This document shows positions 6,962 through 9,153 of a stretch of 9,153 nt of DNA, in pieces. The DNA comes from CALKYB01 sp964510575. GTDB taxonomy: Bacteria > Bdellovibrionota_C > UBA2361 > SZUA-149 > CALKYB01. Positions within the stretch are counted from its first letter, which is position 1. The number at the start of each line of letters is the position of its first letter. Position numbers and translations under genes: made by a program. The DNA is taken from the NCBI GenBank assembly GCA_964510575.1, contig CAZECN010000062.1, positions 1 to 9,153 on the forward strand, read 5' to 3'. The notes below the pieces were generated by a model. The model searched no databases and was not told where the DNA came from. It saw nothing but the letters and a program-made list of their open reading frames with translations.

Positions 6962-6989
6962 AGTAAATACTAAGTAGCGGGAAAGTCAA
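6962..6989 (-). promoter_or_regulatory. Possible promoter of the small secreted protein gene
   Basis: On the minus strand TTGACT (6989-6984; five of six) is followed by 16 bases and TTTACT (6967-6962; four of six). This would start transcription about 30 bases before ATG 6923. Spacing and -10 are imperfect, so it is a suggestion only. Confidence 0.35.
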
Positions 6990-7104
6990 TATGACAATAT
7001 GCAAAACAGCAATAGTCACAGGTGCCTCCACGGGAATCGGTAGCTCAAGCAGAAAAAAAATAGGTGAGTGCAAAGTGAGTGAAAACCATTAAACTTGACA
7101 TAGC

Positions 7105-7134
7105 AACTAGCCTCCACAGAGATGAAAGCTAGTT
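7105..7134. repeat. Perfect 7-bp inverted repeat between two minus-strand genes
   Basis: AACTAGC (7105-7111) and GCTAGTT (7128-7134) are perfect reverse complements separated by 16 bases, in the spacer between the 63-residue membrane protein gene and the secreted protein gene. Neither strand has a T-run directly after it, so it is not a clear terminator. It could be an operator or a folded RNA end. Confidence 0.3.
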
Positions 7135-7180
7135 TCCTATTAAGTAAAGCTCCTTATACTACCGTTTGATAAGCGAACGC

Positions 7181-7372
7181 TTAACCAGTGAATATTGTGT
7201 AGAGATTCCTGGCAACGTTAATCGATATCAATACTGCAACGGCAATGGCGATCCACAAAGTAGATCCAGTAGGCGGGGTGAGTCTTCTTCCGAAAAAACG
7301 GCCGCCAAAAAGGTGAGTGATGACAAAATGTAAAATTGCCAGATCTAAAACTAGGTCAAAATACAAACCCAT
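7181..7372 (-). CDS. 63-residue two-TM membrane protein, function unknown
   Basis: A short gene from ATG 7372 with a good AGAGGG site eight bases upstream. The product has a first hydrophobic helix (about 4-22, LDLAILHFVITHLF), a basic loop with Gly/Arg (GGRFFGRRLTPPTG) and a second helix (about 39-60, LWIAIAVAVLISI). The basic loop suggests it faces the cytoplasm, with both ends outside. The hydrophobic pattern and ribosome binding site support this strand over the overlapping plus-strand frame. A palindrome AAGCGAACGCTT (7171-7182) touches the stop codon but has no U-tract. Small proteins with two helices of this size can be holin-like, toxin-like or subunits of larger complexes; nothing here discriminates. 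The family is not recognised. Confidence 0.6.
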   Translation of the reverse strand: MGLYFDLVLDLAILHFVITHLFGGRFFGRRLTPPTGSTLWIAIAVAVLISINVARNLYTIFTG

Positions 7373-7795
7373 AGTAAAACCCTCTTCTCACAGTGCACAT
7401 GCACCCAGAACAACCTGCTTCACTACTTTGGGAATACTGCTTCCAGAAATTGTTTTGGCTACAAGCGTTGGAAAAGTGTTTTTAGCTTTTCAATATTCTC
7501 ACGAGCCTAGAAGATAGTTGATCCGTGCTAGCACCGAAAAATAGGACTAAAAGAAAGAAATAGCTTAATAGGAATTTTTTTGAAGAGGGGGGCCAGTTTC
7601 TCATTGATTACTTATGCTTACCCATTTCAGAGGGTTAGCAGGTTAACAAACTCCTGAAATGTATTTTTTTGTGAATTTATAGTAGCCTCGACCACTAATC
7701 GCTCCTTCACAGTTTTCCACCGAGTAGTCCAAATTTTTGCATTCAGAGGGCCTTTCTGGCTCTTCATTCAATGGTTTTACAAATAGGAGAACAAC
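7373..7795. other. 423-bp gene-free spacer between divergent genes
   Basis: No convincing coding frame was found here. It holds palindromes with the same GTGC/GCAC half-sites: GTGCACATGCAC (7393-7404) and GTGCTAGCAC (7525-7534). It also holds a GAAAAG/CTTTTC stem (7471-7476 and 7486-7491), a T7 run (7575-7581), a G6 run (7587-7592) and a complete plus-strand intrinsic terminator (7623-7670). Weak plus-strand promoter-like pairs exist (TTGGAA at 7468 with AATATT 18 bases later; CTGAAA at 7654 with TATAGT at 7678). The last could serve the gene at 7796 with a leader of about 105 bases, although its -35 overlaps the terminator stem. Confidence 0.5.
7623..7670 (+). terminator. Strong plus-strand intrinsic terminator without an upstream plus-strand gene
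   Basis: CATTTCAG (7623-7630) pairs perfectly with CTGAAATG (7654-7661). After one bulged A the stem continues through G-C, G-U, G-C, U-A and U-A pairs (7632-7636 with 7653-7649). TA and seven T (7664-7670) follow directly. The minus strand has no such T-run. The nearest plus-strand gene begins downstream at 7796, so this must end an unannotated RNA, act as an attenuator in the leader of that gene, or block antisense transcription. Confidence 0.75.
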
Positions 7796-8230
7796 GTGAG
7801 CAAATCCAACATGGGTGTGTTTTTGGTTATAACAAAGCGCAACAGTTCTGAAAAAGAGTTGTCAGAACAGTTAACCGCGAGACTGGGATCTTACACGTCA
7901 GTGTTTGAACCCGAAGCTCTTGGTAAAGATGACAATGAATTTACGAACTTGGTGCAACGTAACCTGATTTACCAGGTCGTAACATCTGGAGAGTTACCGG
8001 TCAAAACTTCTGGGTTTCAAATCGCAGTGATGAGTGAGCTAGCTTCATTTTGTGAACAGCTTACTCACCATGCCAAAAACCCAGATGAAAAACTCGAAGC
8101 GGCAGTGAGTAGAGTTGATCTAAATAACAAGAATGATACTTTTACGCTATACGAAGAAAGAATCAAAGGAGGTTCTTTAAAAGGGGAACATCTACAGGTT
8201 GAACTGTTACTAAAACAAAACAATCTGTAG
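7796..8230 (+). CDS. 144-residue cytosolic protein of unknown function
   Basis: Starts at GTG 7796 with an AGGAG site (7785-7789) six bases upstream, the best ribosome binding site in the window; the ATG at codon 6 lacks one. The product has no signal peptide or membrane helix. It opens with a beta-like stretch (GVFLVIT), followed by a helical region (SEKELSEQLTARL), a mixed middle part, a probable helix at about 75-105 with a single Cys at 86 and His-His at 91-92, and a C-terminal part with alternating strands (DTFTLYEERI, HLQVELLLK). It is slightly acidic. No catalytic motif is visible and I do not recognise the family. It is preceded by the unexplained terminator and followed by a GC-rich hairpin, so it is probably transcribed alone. 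Confidence 0.75.
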   Translation: MSKSNMGVFLVITKRNSSEKELSEQLTARLGSYTSVFEPEALGKDDNEFTNLVQRNLIYQVVTSGELPVKTSGFQIAVMSELASFCEQLTHHAKNPDEKLEAAVSRVDLNNKNDTFTLYEERIKGGSLKGEHLQVELLLKQNNL

Positions 8231-8245
8231 TTAGTTTAACCATGA

Positions 8246-8278
8246 GACCAGCAGGTTTTTAAACCGAGCCGGCTGGTC
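8246..8278. terminator. GC-rich stem-loop after the 144-residue protein gene (no U-tract)
   Basis: GACCAGC (8246-8252) pairs with GCTGGTC (8272-8278), with an inner GGTTT/AAACC hairpin (8254-8258 and 8261-8265). It begins 15 bases after the stop codon. Neither strand has a T-run behind it, so it may be a non-canonical terminator or a 3' stabilising structure. Confidence 0.45.
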
Positions 8279-8331
8279 CTCTGATTGTAAAGATAGTCCT
8301 ATAGCTATTGTTGGACAGAAATGTGCCAAAT

Positions 8332-8349
8332 AGAGTATTTTATTACTCT
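8332..8349. repeat. Short inverted repeat upstream of the Ca-loop protein gene
   Basis: AGAGTA (8332-8337) and TACTCT (8344-8349) are perfect reverse complements around TTTTAT, ending 29 bases before ATG 8379 and about 11 bases before its AGGTGAG ribosome binding site. It could be an operator near the promoter or a weak hairpin in the leader. Confidence 0.3.
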
Positions 8350-8378
8350 GCCAATGCCAAAGGTGAGAATCTTCAACC

Positions 8379-9098
8379 ATGTCCAAAAAAACACTTACAA
8401 CTTGCTTAAGCTTTTTTCACTCTATAGCTTTTTTTGCCCTCCCCGCCTTTGCTGAAATCACGCCTAAGCCTGAGCTACTTCTACCCGGCTCTTTTCACGG
8501 CGATGAGGTAGGCGCTAAAGCTGGCGAGACATGGACTGCGCTGATTGAAACGGAGAAAGGTTTCGAACTTAAAGATGTAGTTATTTCGGTTGAAGCAGTT
8601 CATGACCCTATAATCGATGAAAAAGAATCCGATAAGACAGGAAAGACTATCTCCGTTGCAAGTGCCAAAAATCAAAAAGCTCCCTTATTTTTACTGAAAA
8701 ACTTACCTAGCACTAAGCTAGGCCCAGTCAAAATGGTAAAGAAGGAAAAAGTAGATCTTTATCCAGGCCAAAGCTTAGGCTTTCCTGCAGAGAATGGATA
8801 TTTAAGATTACTTGTAACAGGTTTAGCCAAAAAAAGTTCGAGTGGAGAAATCGGGTTTCAAGACTACCAGGTAAGCACTCAACAGGGTGAAAAAAACACT
8901 ATCCTATTTGAACATAAGGCTACTGACAGTGCTCAAGTCCCTGCCCTTCTCTGGTCTGGAGATATTAACGGAGACGGAATCCCGGATTTCTTTATGTCAA
9001 CTTCGAGTAAATACAGCGCCATGGAATGGACTCTTTTCTACTCCGACAAAAAACAACAAAATTATAAGAAAGTTAGTTTGACAGCTTACGGTTGCTAA
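8379..9098 (+). CDS. Secreted protein with C-terminal DxNxDGxxD calcium-binding-like loop
   Basis: A 239-residue protein from ATG 8379, with AGGTGAG about 11-13 bases upstream, somewhat far. The N-terminus is a Sec signal peptide with cleavage predicted after AFA (residue 25). The mature protein has a beta-rich middle domain (about 30-180) and, near the end, WSGDINGDGIPDF: the Asp/Asn positions 195, 197, 199 and 203 fit the EF-hand-like loop found in dockerin and FG-GAP/VCBS-type repeats, so calcium binding is likely. Only one such loop is present, unlike multi-repeat FG-GAP proteins. The chain ends in Gly-Cys; I recall periplasmic proteins of unknown function with a similar GD-NGDG-D...LF-S...GC ending, which would mean the C-terminus is complete. 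Other cysteines occur only in the signal peptide (Cys9), so Cys239 is unpaired. No enzymatic motif was seen. Confidence 0.8.
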   Translation: MSKKTLTTCLSFFHSIAFFALPAFAEITPKPELLLPGSFHGDEVGAKAGETWTALIETEKGFELKDVVISVEAVHDPIIDEKESDKTGKTISVASAKNQKAPLFLLKNLPSTKLGPVKMVKKEKVDLYPGQSLGFPAENGYLRLLVTGLAKKSSSGEIGFQDYQVSTQQGEKNTILFEHKATDSAQVPALLWSGDINGDGIPDFFMSTSSKYSAMEWTLFYSDKKQQNYKKVSLTAYGC

Positions 9099-9153
9099 GA
9101 ATCACTCAGTGAATATCTTCGCCATAAGCTTGGCTAGTATTAGTGGATCTAGA

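Noticed and set aside
6924..7073. 50-residue N-terminal extension of the secreted protein from a TTG at 7073
   Set aside because: It would place the signal peptide internally; the ATG at 6923 has its own AGGG site and starts exactly at the signal peptide.
7095..7100. Perfect TTGACA -35 hexamer on the plus strand
   Set aside because: No -10-like hexamer lies 16-18 bases downstream and no plus-strand gene follows.
7317..7517. Plus-strand frame of 66 codons with GTG/ATG start after AAGGTGAG
   Set aside because: It overlaps the 63-residue membrane protein gene antisense; its product is an irregular Lys/Ser/Pro-rich sequence, while the minus-strand frame has two clean transmembrane helices and a better-placed ribosome binding site.
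7604..7657. Possible 17-codon leader peptide from TTG, ending inside the terminator stem
   Set aside because: No run of regulatory codons, and the G-rich candidate site is too far from the start; an attenuator peptide cannot be supported.
1..9153. Search for tRNA, rRNA, CRISPR arrays, insertion-sequence ends or integrase genes
   Set aside because: No cloverleaf with a conserved TTCGANNC arm, no regularly spaced repeats, no transposase or recombinase motifs were seen on either strand.

Overview
The window looks like chromosomal DNA from a Gram-negative bacterium. One protein has a clear lipobox, two have Sec signal peptides ending in an AXA- or SXA-type cleavage site, and a large inner-membrane phospholipid acyltransferase fusion is present. 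Base composition is moderate to low in GC (judged by eye). GTG and TTG starts occur. The gene set (MFS-PlsC-Aas fusion, several lineage-type hypothetical proteins) is compatible with a deep proteobacterial group of the Bdellovibrionota/Oligoflexia or former Deltaproteobacteria type, but this assignment is inference and weak.

Left half (1-5000), all on the minus strand. Reading in the direction of transcription, there is a single-pass membrane protein (start 4991), a 1141-residue MFS/PlsC/acyl-ACP-synthetase fusion predicted to take up and re-acylate lysophospholipids (4568-1143), and a winged-helix plus coiled-coil protein (1107-328). The gaps are only 21 and 35 bp, so this is probably one operon. 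A weak hairpin with a U-tract follows, and then a further small gene with a TTG start runs off the left edge (192 to below 1).

Middle (4992-7372). A divergent AT-rich spacer with several inverted repeats separates the operon from a plus-strand gene for a two-TM protein (5121-5558). That gene converges on a minus-strand cysteine-containing lipoprotein gene (6289-5657), which has a good intrinsic terminator and a recognisable sigma-70-type promoter. Upstream lie two more minus-strand genes: a small secreted protein (6923-6504) and a 63-residue two-TM protein (7372-7181). An inverted pair of DnaA-box-like 9-mers sits between the lipoprotein and the secreted-protein genes.

Right part (7373-9153). 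A 423-bp gene-free spacer holds a strong plus-strand intrinsic terminator with no plus-strand gene in front of it, the most puzzling signal in the window. It is followed by a plus-strand gene for a 144-residue cytosolic protein of unknown function (7796-8230), a GC-rich hairpin, and a gene for a secreted protein with a C-terminal EF-hand-like DxNxDGxxD loop (8379-9098).

Only the acyltransferase fusion can be given a confident function. I see no tRNA, rRNA, CRISPR array, insertion sequence, phage gene or defence system. No multi-gene new system can be demonstrated; the leads are the orphan terminator, operator-like repeats in the lipoprotein leader, and a set of small uncharacterised envelope proteins.
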